DNA of 64,000 bases. Source: Paenilisteria newyorkensis. Lineage in GTDB: Bacteria > Bacillota > Bacilli > Lactobacillales > Listeriaceae. Below are positions 16,203-24,405 of this stretch, one piece after another (the first letter of the stretch is position 1; each line of letters begins with the position of its first letter). The stretch is taken from NCBI RefSeq assembly GCF_000766145.1, contig NZ_JNFB01000045.1, forward strand, positions 62,001 through 126,000, in the 5' to 3' direction. Position numbers and translations under genes: made by a program. The notes beneath the pieces were generated by a model. It was given only the letters and a program-made list of their open reading frames with translations, was not told where the DNA came from and ran no database searches.

Positions 16203-16253
16203 ATCGAGCCGTGATATATTGTGATTATCAAATACATCGAGGTGTGATATATT
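16203..16253 (+). promoter_or_regulatory. Two direct repeats before the PadR gene
   Basis: ATCGAGCCGTGATATATT (16203-16220) and ATCGAGGTGTGATATATT (16236-16253) match at 16 of 18 positions with a 33-base period, three helical turns. The second touches the start codon. They may be operators for autoregulation by PadR. Confidence 0.5.
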
Positions 16254-16254
16254 T

Positions 16255-16590
16255 ATGGATGAAAAACTAATAAAAACCTACGTCCCGATGACAGAGACCG
16301 CCTTTTACATTTTGCTATCTTTAATGCAACCAAGGCACGGTTATGCGATCACAGATAATGTCAAAAAAATGACGAAAAACCGCATTGTTCTAGGTCCAGG
16401 AACCATTTACGGCAGCCTATCGAAAATGAAAAAAGACCAACTAGTCGCGATCATTCAAGAAGAGAAAAATCGGAAAATCTATCAAATTACGGAACTAGGA
16501 AAACAAGTTCTTGGAATGGAAAAATCACGCATTGAGGAACTATACACGAATTCTAGGGAGGCGAGCCAACATGACGAAGAAGGTATTTAA
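16255..16590 (+). CDS. PadR-family transcriptional regulator
   Basis: This 111-aa protein is a winged-helix repressor. FYILLSLMQPRHGYAIT, LGPGTIYGSLSKMKKDQLV and RKIYQITELGKQVL form the standard PadR helix-turn-helix and wing. The C-terminal dimerisation part is short, as in subfamily-1 PadR proteins. It overlaps the following DUF2812 gene by 20 bases, and PadR/DUF2812 pairs are a recurrent Firmicutes arrangement. The ribosome site (AGGTG) is weak and lies inside the second direct repeat, so a bound repressor would also cover the start. Confidence 0.88.
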   Translation: MDEKLIKTYVPMTETAFYILLSLMQPRHGYAITDNVKKMTKNRIVLGPGTIYGSLSKMKKDQLVAIIQEEKNRKIYQITELGKQVLGMEKSRIEELYTNSREASQHDEEGI

Positions 16591-17107
16591 ATTTATTACG
16601 GTGGATAATGTGGAGAAGGAAGAGGCGTTTTTGGAAGAAATGGCGAATCAGGGGTGGTTTTTCAGTAAGTATGCTTCATTACGATATCATTTTGAACAAG
16701 GCGAGCCAGCCGAATACACTTATTGCATTGATTATAAGGAAGAAGCTGGCGATGAAGAGGAGTATTTGGCGTTGTTTGAGGACGCAGGTTGGGAGCACGT
16801 GTATGCGTATCCAATTTTGAGCGGCAAGTGGATGTATTTCAGGAAAGCGGTGAAGGAAGGCGCGCCGAAAGAAGCCATTTTCACAGATGACGCCTCGATG
16901 GTAGTGCTTTGGAAAACAATCCGTTCGCGGTGGACCTGGTTTGGTGGGAGTGCGATCTTGATGCTAATCGTCGTGGGAATCGCCACCTTACTTGCCTCAG
17001 TGTATCTGATTGGAAGTATTTTCACGTTTGCAGTGGCGCTATTTCTCATCGTCCTCTACGGTAAAATGTACATCAGAATAACACGAAAAATCAAGCTCAG
17101 AAGTTAG
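16571..17107 (+). CDS. DUF2812 membrane protein
   Basis: This 178-aa protein has an N-terminal DUF2812-type domain (FKFITVDNVEKEEAFLEEMANQGW, then EYLALFEDAGWEHVYAYPILSGKWMYFRK). Two closely spaced transmembrane helices follow (ILMLIVVGIATLLASVYLI and FTFAVALFLIVLYG), with a basic tail. Function is unknown. Its constant partnership with PadR regulators suggests a membrane stress or sensing role controlled by that repressor. ATG 16571 follows GGGAGG; an earlier in-frame ATG 20 codons upstream lies deep in the PadR gene without a ribosome site. Confidence 0.82.
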   Translation: MTKKVFKFITVDNVEKEEAFLEEMANQGWFFSKYASLRYHFEQGEPAEYTYCIDYKEEAGDEEEYLALFEDAGWEHVYAYPILSGKWMYFRKAVKEGAPKEAIFTDDASMVVLWKTIRSRWTWFGGSAILMLIVVGIATLLASVYLIGSIFTFAVALFLIVLYGKMYIRITRKIKLRS

Positions 17108-17181
17108 CGCTCGCTATGTTTCTCGATCTCCTTAGTCAAAGCCAACGCATTTTGAGCTAATATCAATAAGGAGGATTATGC

Positions 17182-17415
17182 ATGGCTACAATAACAGTTC
17201 ACGTTTCAGATGTAGAAAAGCAGTTTTTAGATGAAATGGCAAAGCTTAAAGGAAAGAGTTTATCTGACTTACTGAAAACAACAACACTTGAATCATTAGA
17301 AGACGAATATGATGCTCGCGTGGCTGATTGCGCATATGAAGAATATCTAAAGAAGCCTGAATCATGTCCTTTGTCTGAAACTATATCAGAGTATGGATTA
17401 GGTAACGGTGAATGA
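17182..17415 (+). CDS. RelB/DUF6290-type antitoxin, orphaned
   Basis: This 77-aa protein begins ATITVHVSDVEKQFLDEMAKLKGKSLSDLL, a ribbon-helix-helix DNA-binding fold. A helical acidic C-terminus follows (LESLEDEYDARVADCAYEEYLKKP). This matches RelB-like antitoxins of type II systems. AAGGAGG lies seven bases before the ATG. Its stop overlaps an ATG in ATGA, where a RelE partner would start, but that partner is broken. It may survive as a repressor or as protection against a related toxin elsewhere. Confidence 0.8.
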   Translation: MATITVHVSDVEKQFLDEMAKLKGKSLSDLLKTTTLESLEDEYDARVADCAYEEYLKKPESCPLSETISEYGLGNGE

Positions 17416-17455
17416 GCGACTAGATTAAGTCCTACAATGAAATATTATCAAAGAA
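17412..17455 (+). pseudogene. Remnant of a RelE-like toxin gene
   Basis: An ATG overlapping the antitoxin stop reads Met-Ser-Asp and then hits TAG. One frame over, the sequence continues as R-LSPTMKYYQRK, which resembles the early RelE pattern (M-x-x-Y-x-x-x-LSPTA-x-K). A single-base loss would explain the stop. After about 15 codons the similarity ends at a terminator, so the rest of the toxin is gone. The match is short, and I hold it as probable only. Confidence 0.5.
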
Positions 17456-17494
17456 AAACCCCTGTCTCGGGCGTGAGATAGGGGTTTTTCTTTG
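17450..17494. terminator. Terminator after the orphan antitoxin
   Basis: AAAGAAAAACCCC... pairs with ...GGGGTTTTTCTTT, a 19-base stem with minor mismatch around GGGCGT. A long A/T tract on each side suits both directions. Confidence 0.85.
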
Positions 17495-17551
17495 GATACA
17501 CCCGTACTCCATAACCCTCCTCTGTCCTACAAACTGAAAATCCAAATCAAT

Positions 17552-17572
17552 TTTCTGGAAAATCCCTGTTTT
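17552..17572 (+). promoter_or_regulatory. 21-base motif shared with the 20-kb adhesin promoter, copy 1
   Basis: TTTCTGGAAAATCCCTGTTT plus one more T occurs here and identically at 20127-20147. Its core TTTC-TG-GAAA is a small inverted repeat. Exactly 20 bases downstream both copies have TATGAG or TATACG, plausible -10 elements. It lies 80 bases before the DUF4352 lipoprotein start. Confidence 0.6.
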
Positions 17573-17651
17573 TGGATTTCGGGATGGTAAGCTATGAGTA
17601 TATTAAATCGCAACACAAAAAAATAATCGCAAATAAGAGAGGAAGTTTTTT

Positions 17652-18110
17652 ATGAAGAAAAGTAAAAGCTGGATTGCATTATTTATTTTAAGCTTGACAT
17701 TGGTAGCGGTCGTCGCAGCATGTGGTACTACAGCAGGTGCGAACGATATCGGGAAAACCAGAACGGCCAATGATTTAGAAATAACAGTGACGCATGTCGA
17801 AACTTTAAATAGTAAGAATGATAAAAAACAACTCGCAAAAATCGATTTTGAAGTCTTGAATGTAGGATCAGACGAAGCAGGCGCTGGAGCAGGAGATTTC
17901 GTTGTGAAGACGGAGAACGGCAAGAAGCACAGTGTCTACGGAATGCACGCCAACAACTTCGGTGACGCGATTGCAGCAGGAAAGACGCTTCGAGGTTCTG
18001 GTTACTACGAAGTACCGGCAGGCAAGCAGGACGTGACGGTCATTTATCAACCGGCAGTCGGCAAGGCAGATCAAGAAGCGACATGGACAATTACACTCCC
18101 TGAAAAATAA
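17652..18110 (+). CDS. DUF4352 lipoprotein
   Basis: This 152-aa protein has a signal peptide with lipobox VVAAC and then a DUF4352 immunoglobulin-like domain. Signatures are NDLEITVTHVETLNSKNDKKQLAKIDFEVLN, GDFVVKTENGKKH and YEVPAGKQDVTVIYQP. DUF4352 proteins are extracytoplasmic, and their function is mostly unknown. It lies 20 bases upstream of the UDP-sugar dehydrogenase and is probably in the same transcript. Its promoter region carries the 21-base motif also found before the adhesin at 20351, so the genes are probably co-regulated. Confidence 0.85.
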   Translation: MKKSKSWIALFILSLTLVAVVAACGTTAGANDIGKTRTANDLEITVTHVETLNSKNDKKQLAKIDFEVLNVGSDEAGAGAGDFVVKTENGKKHSVYGMHANNFGDAIAAGKTLRGSGYYEVPAGKQDVTVIYQPAVGKADQEATWTITLPEK

Positions 18111-18130
18111 GAAAGGCGGAATGCAAAACA

Positions 18131-19405
18131 ATGAAAATTACAGTAGTAGGACTTGGATATATTGGATTACCAACCGCGATTTTGTTTGCGAAGTACGGCA
18201 ATAAAGTGACAGGTGTGGATTTATCCCCAGTCATGACGGACAACTTAAACGCTGGACGAATTCACATTGAAGAACCCGGACTCGAGGCAGACTTGCAAGA
18301 CGCTTTGGCCTTAAATAATTTTCACGCTAGTACAACACCAGTCAGCGCAGATGCCTATATCATCGCAGTACCAACGCCTAACAAAAACGACGAGTATAAA
18401 TCATGTGACACAGCGTATGTTGAGTCAGCGCTAGGAAGCATCGCACCACTTTTGAAGGAAAACGACACGATTATCGTCGAGTCAACGATTGCGCCAAGAA
18501 CGATGGCAGACGTCGTACAACCGCTTATTGAAAAACAAGGATTCACCGTCGGGCAAGACATCTTCTTAGCACACTGCCCAGAACGAGTTTTACCAGGAAA
18601 CATCATGCACGAACTAATCCATAACCCGCGTATCATCGGCGGAATCACCGAGCAATGTACAGAAAAAGCAGCAGCAGTATACGGCGAATTTGTTGAAGGC
18701 GAGATCATCAAAGCACAAGCCGGCGAAGCAGAACTCAGCAAATTGATGGAAAATACGTACCGTGACCTCAATATCGCACTCGCTAACGAACTTGCAAAAA
18801 TCAGTAATTACCTCGAAATTGACGCTCTACGTGTGATCGAAATGGCGAATAAACACCCCCGTGTCAACTTGCACCAACCCGGCCCCGGCGTTGGCGGACA
18901 CTGTTTAGCCGTAGATCCATACTTCGTTATTGCAGCAGCCCCTGAACAATCCCCACTTATGCAAACAGCCCGTAAAGTAAACAACAGTATGCCAGAATAT
19001 GTCGTAGAAAACGTGAAGCAAATCATGGAACAACGCGACGGAAACACAGTGACGCTATTTGGTTTGACCTATAAAGGTAACATTGATGACATCCGTGAAA
19101 GCCCGGCGATGGAAATCAAAGAAATGCTCACAAAAGAAGGTTTTGACGTAAAAAGTTTCGACCCCCATGTTGTATCCGCGCCACTAACAGGTGAAGAAGC
19201 ATGTGAAGATAGCTCGCTCATCGTTGTTTTAAGCGATCATGACGAATTCCGCACGATTCCAACCACTTACACAGATAAAATGCGCTCAGCCATCGTTTTT
19301 GACACGAAAAATATGGTTCAAAACGTCGGTGAACAAGTCGTCTACGCCAATTACGGCAACCTGCATGAGATCACCAAGGACGTGGCACAATACCAATTCA
19401 ATTAA
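18131..19405 (+). CDS. UDP-N-acetyl-mannosamine dehydrogenase-type UDP-sugar dehydrogenase (WecC-like)
   Basis: This 424-aa NAD-dependent enzyme should oxidise the C6 hydroxyl of a UDP-sugar to a uronic acid, a precursor for acidic surface polysaccharide. The N-terminal Rossmann site VVGLGYIGLPTA, the VESTIAPRT and AHCPERVLPG motifs, and the central dimer helix are present. The catalytic cysteine lies in PGPGVGGHCLAVDPYF, and LFGLTYKGNIDDIRESPAMEI starts the C-terminal domain. The pattern fits UDP-ManNAc more than UDP-glucose dehydrogenases. No epimerase to supply UDP-ManNAc lies in this window. A sugar transferase gene follows 14 bases later. Confidence 0.9.
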   Translation: MKITVVGLGYIGLPTAILFAKYGNKVTGVDLSPVMTDNLNAGRIHIEEPGLEADLQDALALNNFHASTTPVSADAYIIAVPTPNKNDEYKSCDTAYVESALGSIAPLLKENDTIIVESTIAPRTMADVVQPLIEKQGFTVGQDIFLAHCPERVLPGNIMHELIHNPRIIGGITEQCTEKAAAVYGEFVEGEIIKAQAGEAELSKLMENTYRDLNIALANELAKISNYLEIDALRVIEMANKHPRVNLHQPGPGVGGHCLAVDPYFVIAAAPEQSPLMQTARKVNNSMPEYVVENVKQIMEQRDGNTVTLFGLTYKGNIDDIRESPAMEIKEMLTKEGFDVKSFDPHVVSAPLTGEEACEDSSLIVVLSDHDEFRTIPTTYTDKMRSAIVFDTKNMVQNVGEQVVYANYGNLHEITKDVAQYQFN

Positions 19406-19419
19406 GGACGTGAAAGCCC

Positions 19420-20088
19420 ATGGAAAAGACCTATTACAATTTCCGAGAACAGGCCAGAACAGCCCGAGAAACCCACGAAAAACCACTGCACGACAAAGTA
19501 TGGCGCATCTTCGACATCATCGCCGCCGTCTTTGCCCTCCTCATTTCCCTCCCAATCCTCCTCGCAATTGCCATCACCATCAAATTCGAAAACTGGAAAG
19601 CCCCGATTTTCTTCAAACAAAAGCGCGTCGGAAAAGACGGCGAACTCTTCTATATGTATAAATTCCGCTCGATGTACGTCGATGCAGAAGCACAACTCGC
19701 CAAACTCCAGACCCAGAATGAAATGGACGGCCACATGTTCAAAATGAAAGACGATCCCCGCATCACCCGCGTCGGAAAATGGATTCGCAAAACGAGTCTC
19801 GACGAATTCCCCCAATTCATCAATATTTTAAAAGGCGACATGTCCTTCGTTGGACCACGCCCACCACTGATGACAGAATATGCGAACTACACAAACCACG
19901 AAAAAAAGCGTCTCCTCGTAACACCAGGATGTACCGGTTTGTGGCAAGTCAGCGGCAGAAACAACCTGACTTTTAACGAAATGATTGACCTCGATTTAGC
20001 ATACATCGAAAAAAGATCGATCCTCTTCAACATCAAGATTCTACTACTCACTTTCAAGGAATTCACAAGCAAAGGAAACGGCATGTAA
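19420..20088 (+). CDS. Polyprenyl-phosphate sugar-1-phosphate transferase (bacterial sugar transferase)
   Basis: This 222-aa protein has one transmembrane anchor (IIAAVFALLISLPILLAIAITI) and the catalytic domain of the WcaJ/EpsL family. Signatures are FFKQKRVGKDGELFYMYKFRSM, TSLDEFPQFINILKGDMSFVGPRPP and PGCTGLWQVSGRNNL. It loads the first sugar phosphate onto undecaprenyl phosphate to start an exopolysaccharide or glycan repeat. With the upstream dehydrogenase it forms a minimal set. Glycosyltransferases, flippase and polymerase are missing nearby, so the rest of the pathway must lie elsewhere. Confidence 0.92.
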   Translation: MEKTYYNFREQARTARETHEKPLHDKVWRIFDIIAAVFALLISLPILLAIAITIKFENWKAPIFFKQKRVGKDGELFYMYKFRSMYVDAEAQLAKLQTQNEMDGHMFKMKDDPRITRVGKWIRKTSLDEFPQFINILKGDMSFVGPRPPLMTEYANYTNHEKKRLLVTPGCTGLWQVSGRNNLTFNEMIDLDLAYIEKRSILFNIKILLLTFKEFTSKGNGM

Positions 20089-20096
20089 AAAACCGC

Positions 20097-20106
20097 GTGT
20101 CTAAAA
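20097..20106 (+). promoter_or_regulatory. GTGTCTAAAA element, fourth copy
   Basis: The decamer is identical to the two helically phased copies at 4476-4496 and lies 20 bases before the shared 21-base motif. Both downstream genes encode pectate-lyase-fold adhesins. Confidence 0.4.
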
Positions 20107-20126
20107 AGTTGATTTTCAAAAATAAG

Positions 20127-20147
20127 TTTCTGGAAAATCCCTGTTTT
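20127..20147 (+). promoter_or_regulatory. 21-base motif shared with the DUF4352 promoter, copy 2
   Basis: The sequence is identical over 21 bases to 17552-17572, with TATACG exactly 20 bases downstream, where copy 1 has TATGAG. It lies about 200 bases before the adhesin start, leaving a long leader. Confidence 0.6.
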
Positions 20148-20203
20148 AGGGAAAAATCTTGATAAAGTATACGTAGGCCAACAAATTAGGAGGTGGGAAC
20201 AAT

Positions 20204-20230
20204 GTGAAACGAAGCAGCACGACCCAATAA
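20204..20230 (+). CDS. Possible 8-codon leader peptide in the adhesin leader
   Basis: A very strong ribosome site (TAGGAGGTGGGA) precedes overlapping start codons. ATG at 20202 meets TGA at once. GTG at 20204 reads MKRSSTTQ and stops at TAA. Downstream lies a perfect hairpin and then the adhesin's own weaker ribosome site. A leader peptide that controls the adhesin is possible; so is a relic of a lost gene. Confidence 0.3.
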   Translation: MKRSSTTQ

Positions 20231-20307
20231 GAAAACAAACAATTATCCATTCCTCGTAACAAATTCCCTCATAAAGATTCTTAATAATAATACCCCAAAA
20301 AATTCAA

Positions 20308-20330
20308 GTTATGAGACAGACTCTCATAAC
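20308..20330 (+). promoter_or_regulatory. Hairpin directly before the adhesin ribosome-binding site
   Basis: GTTATGAGA and TCTCATAAC form a perfect 9-bp stem with the 5-base loop CAGAC. The AAAAGGAGAA ribosome site begins at the next base. There is no T-run, so it is more likely a translational or RNA-stability element than a terminator. Confidence 0.5.
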
Positions 20331-20350
20331 AAAAGGAGAAACAATAAAAC

Positions 20351-23300
20351 ATGAAAAATCAAATTCCATTCAACGTATTACCTACTAAAAAGGTGAAAAA
20401 AGCTCTATTCGCAACACTAGCAACAGTAACAGTTTTATCACAAATGTTAACAGTATATCCAACAACGAGTGCAGCAGCAGAAGGATCCGAAATTGGAACA
20501 ACAGAAGCACCAACACAAGTAGGCGATTTTGCGACATTAAAACGAATCATTGAAGAAGATAATGGCATTACAAATATAGAATTAACAGCAGACATCACGA
20601 TGACAGCAGGAATTAAGATTAATCTCAAGAAAACATCCCTTACAATAGATGGTAAAGGTTATACGTTAACAGAGAGCAAGGCGGCTATCAATGACGCATG
20701 GCAAACGATTTACACATACACTGGCGCGGCGATGAAAACCATGAATATCAAAAACATGAAGATTCGTGGTACCCATTACTACTCACCATTCACAGTATAC
20801 GGTGGTTATAAAGGTGTAGAACAAAACTTTGAAAACATCGATTATGTTGGTCCGCAATTTGTTTATAATACAGCCGGATCTATTAACTTCACCGGAAAAA
20901 ACAAAATTGTAAATGGAAAAGGTGTCGATAATTTAGGAACGCTAAATGAACTTATAGAAGCTAATAACGTTACAATCGCAGGTGAATTCATTGGTGAGCA
21001 TAATACAACAGGAACATACGCTGTCGTTTTAGCTGGCGCGAACCCATTCTTCACTATTAAAGATGGTGCAAAAGTAGATATCGCTGCAAATGGTGGAGAA
21101 CTTCTATATGCTCCAGCAAACACAGCAAACTTCATTGTAGGGAAAAGTGCAACATTCAACTTAAATACGCTTCGTGAGGTATTCCCACTTGCAATGGCTA
21201 ACGTAACATTTGATACGAGCTCTACAACAACAATTAATCGTACAGACGTATCAGCTGCCGCACTAATATCCGTAGGGCAAAATTTAACTATAAATCCAAA
21301 CGCAAGCTTGGTAGCAAAACAACCAGCAGCATCAAATGCAGCAGCACACATTTTCCGTACAACAGCAGCAAACGCAACAATTAACATCAATGATCCACGT
21401 AAATTAGACTTAGATGCAAACGGAACTGGCGCTAACCGCGTATTCTCCGCTTACGGTAAAACAACCATTAACTTCAACGGCTTATCAGAAATCGGCGTAT
21501 TTAAACCAACAAACAAAACAGAAACGCCAGACCTATCATGGCAAAATGCAACATTCCAAGTTGTTCAAGCATCTGCACAAGCTGGAATCGTTCAAGTAGG
21601 CGCACAGTCATCTACTAACGACATCCAAACTAAATTCGTACTAGCAGACGCAAAACGTATTACAACAACAGGAACAGTTGAGATTGCACAAAAAGCAGTA
21701 AACGAACTTTTCACTAACAACGACCCAGCAACAGATGCAATCAAAGATACAACAACACAAGCAAAAATTGACGCAGCACAAAAATTAGTAAACGCAGTAA
21801 CAGATACAGTAGAAAAAACAGCATTACAAAAAGATCTAGACCGCGCTCAAGAACTTTTAAACGAGCGTAATGCAGCAAGTACAGATAAAGAACGTCAAGC
21901 AGCAGCACAAAAAGCAGTAAACGAATTATTCACGAGCGATCAACCATCAACAGATACAATCAAAGACACAACAACACAAGCTTCCATTGACGATGCGCAA
22001 GGATTAATCGACCTAGTAGTAGACCCAACAGTAAAAGCAGCACTACAAAAAGACTTAGATCGTGCCCAAGAATTGTTGAACGAACGTAACGCAGCAAACG
22101 CAGCAGAAAAAGCACGTCAAGAAGCAGCCCTAAAAGCAGTAAACGAACTATTCAACAGCGACAAACCATCAACAGACGCAATTAAAGACATCACGAACCA
22201 AGATGCAATCGATGCAGCACAAAAATTAGTAGATGCAGTAACAGATCCAACAGTAAAGGCAGCACTACAAAAAGATCTAGACCGCGCTCAAGAATTGCTA
22301 GATGCACGTAACGCAGAACTAGCAGCAGAAAAAGCACGTCAAGAAGCAGCCCTAAAAGCAGTAAACGAATTGTTTAACAGCGACAAACCATCAACAGACA
22401 CAATCAAAGACATCACGAACCAAGACGCGATCGATGCAGCACAAAAATTAGTAGACGCAGTAACAGATCCAACAGTAAAAGCAGCACTACAAAAAGATCT
22501 AGACCGTGCGCAAGAACTATTAGATGCACGTAACGCAGCAGCATCATCAGAACAAGAACGTCAAGAAGCAGCGAAAAAAGCAGTAGACGAGTTATTCACT
22601 AGCGACAAACCATCAACAGATACAATCAAAGATACAACAACACAAGCTTCCATCAACGCAGCACAAAAATTAGTAAACGTAGTAACAGATCCAACAGTAA
22701 AAGCTGAACTACAAAAAGATCTAGACCGTGCGCAAGAACTTTTAGACGCTCGTAATGCAGCAGAAGCAGCAGAGAAAGCACGCCAAGAAGCAGCACAAAA
22801 AGCAGTAAATGAATTGTTCAGCAGCAACACCCCATCAACAGACGCAATCAAAGGATCAACAACACAAGCTAAAATTGACGCAGCACAAAAATTAGTAGAC
22901 GCAGTAACAGACCCAACAGTAAAAGCACAACTACAAAAAGATCTAGACCGTGCGCAAGAACTTTTAGATGCTAAAAATGCAGAACAAGCACGTCAAGAAG
23001 CAGCACGTAAAGCAGTAAACGAATTATTCACGAACGATACACCAGCATCAAACGAAATCAAAGACCCAACAATCCAACCATCTATTGATGCAGCACAAAA
23101 AATCATTGACACAGTAACAGATCCAGACGTAAAAGCACAATTACAAAGAGATTTAGACAAAGCACAACAACTATTAGACATGCGTTCATCAACAGTCGGA
23201 ACAATCACACCAGCTGACTTCCTAATCGGTGGCGACAAGTATGTAACAGGAACATTCACAGGAAGCGTAGCGAAAATCTCTCTACTTGTAAATGACAAAG

Positions 23301-24241
23301 AATACACGGGCGGAGCAGTCAAAGCAGACGGTACCTTCACCTTCTACGCAAACGACAAAAACATCAAGAAAACCGACACAGTATTCGCAGTAGCATACGA
23401 CAAATACGGTAAAGAACTAGAAAGAACAAAAGTGAAATTCGTAGTCGTAACAGCAGGTAAAATCACACCAGCAACTTACAACCTAGCATCAGACAAAAAC
23501 ATCACAGGAACGTACACGGAAGACGTAGCAAAAGTAACGGTAACAGTTGGCGACAAAGTGTACAAAGGCGGAACAGTAGCAAACGGCACGTTCACATTCT
23601 ATGCTTTTGACAAAATCAAGAACACAACAGACGCAGTAACGATCCACGCATACGATTCAGTAGGTAAACTACTCGACACGAAAACACTAAAAGTAGTAAC
23701 AGGCGTACCAGTTGTAACAAAAGGTAGCATCACAGTAAACGACATGTTAGTACCAGGCGACAAAAACATCACAGGAACATATACAGATGACGTACACTAT
23801 GTAGTTGTAACAGTAGACGGTACAGAATATAAAGGCGGTACTTTTGTAGACGGCGAATTCAAGTTCTATGCATTCGACAAAATCACAAGCGCTAGCAGCA
23901 AAGTAACGATGCAAGCCTTCGATAAAGCCGGTAAAGTCCTAGATACGAAAACAGTGAAACTTGTAGCACCAGCAGGCGAGAATGCAAACAAAGGCGCAAT
24001 CACGCTGAACGCATTCACACTTGGCGACAAAAACATCACAGGAACTTACTCAGGTGAAGTAAAATCAGTACAAGTAACAGTAGGCGAAACAACGTATAAA
24101 GGCGGAACATTCACAGACGGCGAATTCAAATTCTACGCTTTCGACAAAATCAAATCCACAACAGATACAGTTACTATTAAAGCACTAGACAAAGACGGTA
24201 ACGTATTAGATACAAAAACAGTAACAGTAGCAGCAAAATAA
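20351..24241 (+). CDS. Large secreted adhesin: pectate-lyase-like domain, seven Cry1Ac-D-VI-like repeats, four Ig-like modules
   Basis: This 1296-aa protein has a long signal peptide (to about SAAAEG). Residues ~55-440 form a pectate-lyase-like adhesive domain (TQVGDFATLKRIIEEDNGITNIEL, then repeated short beta turns). It is a paralogue of the N-terminal part of the WxL protein at 4701-8006, sharing the RGTHYYSPF/LGRNYYGPV turn. Seven ~74-residue helical repeats follow (AVNELFTxDxPSTDxIKDxTTQ, LQKDLDRAQELLDARNA), like the toxin Cry1Ac domain D-VI family. Four ~83-residue Ig-like modules end the protein. No LPXTG, WxL or transmembrane anchor is present, so retention may depend on the modules. 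Codon use strongly favours ACA, GCA and GTA. Confidence 0.85.
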   Translation: MKNQIPFNVLPTKKVKKALFATLATVTVLSQMLTVYPTTSAAAEGSEIGTTEAPTQVGDFATLKRIIEEDNGITNIELTADITMTAGIKINLKKTSLTIDGKGYTLTESKAAINDAWQTIYTYTGAAMKTMNIKNMKIRGTHYYSPFTVYGGYKGVEQNFENIDYVGPQFVYNTAGSINFTGKNKIVNGKGVDNLGTLNELIEANNVTIAGEFIGEHNTTGTYAVVLAGANPFFTIKDGAKVDIAANGGELLYAPANTANFIVGKSATFNLNTLREVFPLAMANVTFDTSSTTTINRTDVSAAALISVGQNLTINPNASLVAKQPAASNAAAHIFRTTAANATININDPRKLDLDANGTGANRVFSAYGKTTINFNGLSEIGVFKPTNKTETPDLSWQNATFQVVQASAQAGIVQVGAQSSTNDIQTKFVLADAKRITTTGTVEIAQKAVNELFTNNDPATDAIKDTTTQAKIDAAQKLVNAVTDTVEKTALQKDLDRAQELLNERNAASTDKERQAAAQKAVNELFTSDQPSTDTIKDTTTQASIDDAQGLIDLVVDPTVKAALQKDLDRAQELLNERNAANAAEKARQEAALKAVNELFNSDKPSTDAIKDITNQDAIDAAQKLVDAVTDPTVKAALQKDLDRAQELLDARNAELAAEKARQEAALKAVNELFNSDKPSTDTIKDITNQDAIDAAQKLVDAVTDPTVKAALQKDLDRAQELLDARNAAASSEQERQEAAKKAVDELFTSDKPSTDTIKDTTTQASINAAQKLVNVVTDPTVKAELQKDLDRAQELLDARNAAEAAEKARQEAAQKAVNELFSSNTPSTDAIKGSTTQAKIDAAQKLVDAVTDPTVKAQLQKDLDRAQELLDAKNAEQARQEAARKAVNELFTNDTPASNEIKDPTIQPSIDAAQKIIDTVTDPDVKAQLQRDLDKAQQLLDMRSSTVGTITPADFLIGGDKYVTGTFTGSVAKISLLVNDKEYTGGAVKADGTFTFYANDKNIKKTDTVFAVAYDKYGKELERTKVKFVVVTAGKITPATYNLASDKNITGTYTEDVAKVTVTVGDKVYKGGTVANGTFTFYAFDKIKNTTDAVTIHAYDSVGKLLDTKTLKVVTGVPVVTKGSITVNDMLVPGDKNITGTYTDDVHYVVVTVDGTEYKGGTFVDGEFKFYAFDKITSASSKVTMQAFDKAGKVLDTKTVKLVAPAGENANKGAITLNAFTLGDKNITGTYSGEVKSVQVTVGETTYKGGTFTDGEFKFYAFDKIKSTTDTVTIKALDKDGNVLDTKTVTVAAK
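21684..23190 (+). repeat. Seven tandem ~222-base coding repeats
   Basis: The helical repeats of the adhesin are tandem at DNA level too. Units beginning near 22121 and 22343 are almost identical, with an exact 222-base period. Such arrays change copy number readily by recombination or slippage, so the length may vary between strains. Confidence 0.85.
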
Positions 24242-24254
24242 TTAGTTAGACTTT

Positions 24255-24291
24255 GAGTGGTAACCCGGAAATTTAGGGTTGCTGCTCTTTT
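24255..24291 (+). terminator. Terminator of the adhesin gene
   Basis: GAGTGGTAACCC pairs imperfectly with GGGTTGCTGCTC around a 9-base loop, followed by six T, starting 14 bases after the stop. Confidence 0.7.
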
Positions 24292-24405
24292 TTATTTTAG
24301 GGCGTTATTTTGACAGGGTGGAAGAAATTGCTTATGATGAGGAAGAGATGCATTGTGATTCGAATCACATAAAATCTCTAACTAAAAAAATCGGGGGAAT
24401 GCAGA

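Noticed and set aside
21684..23190. Regularly spaced direct repeats that could suggest a CRISPR array
   Set aside because: The 222-base units are in-frame coding repeats with no unique spacers.
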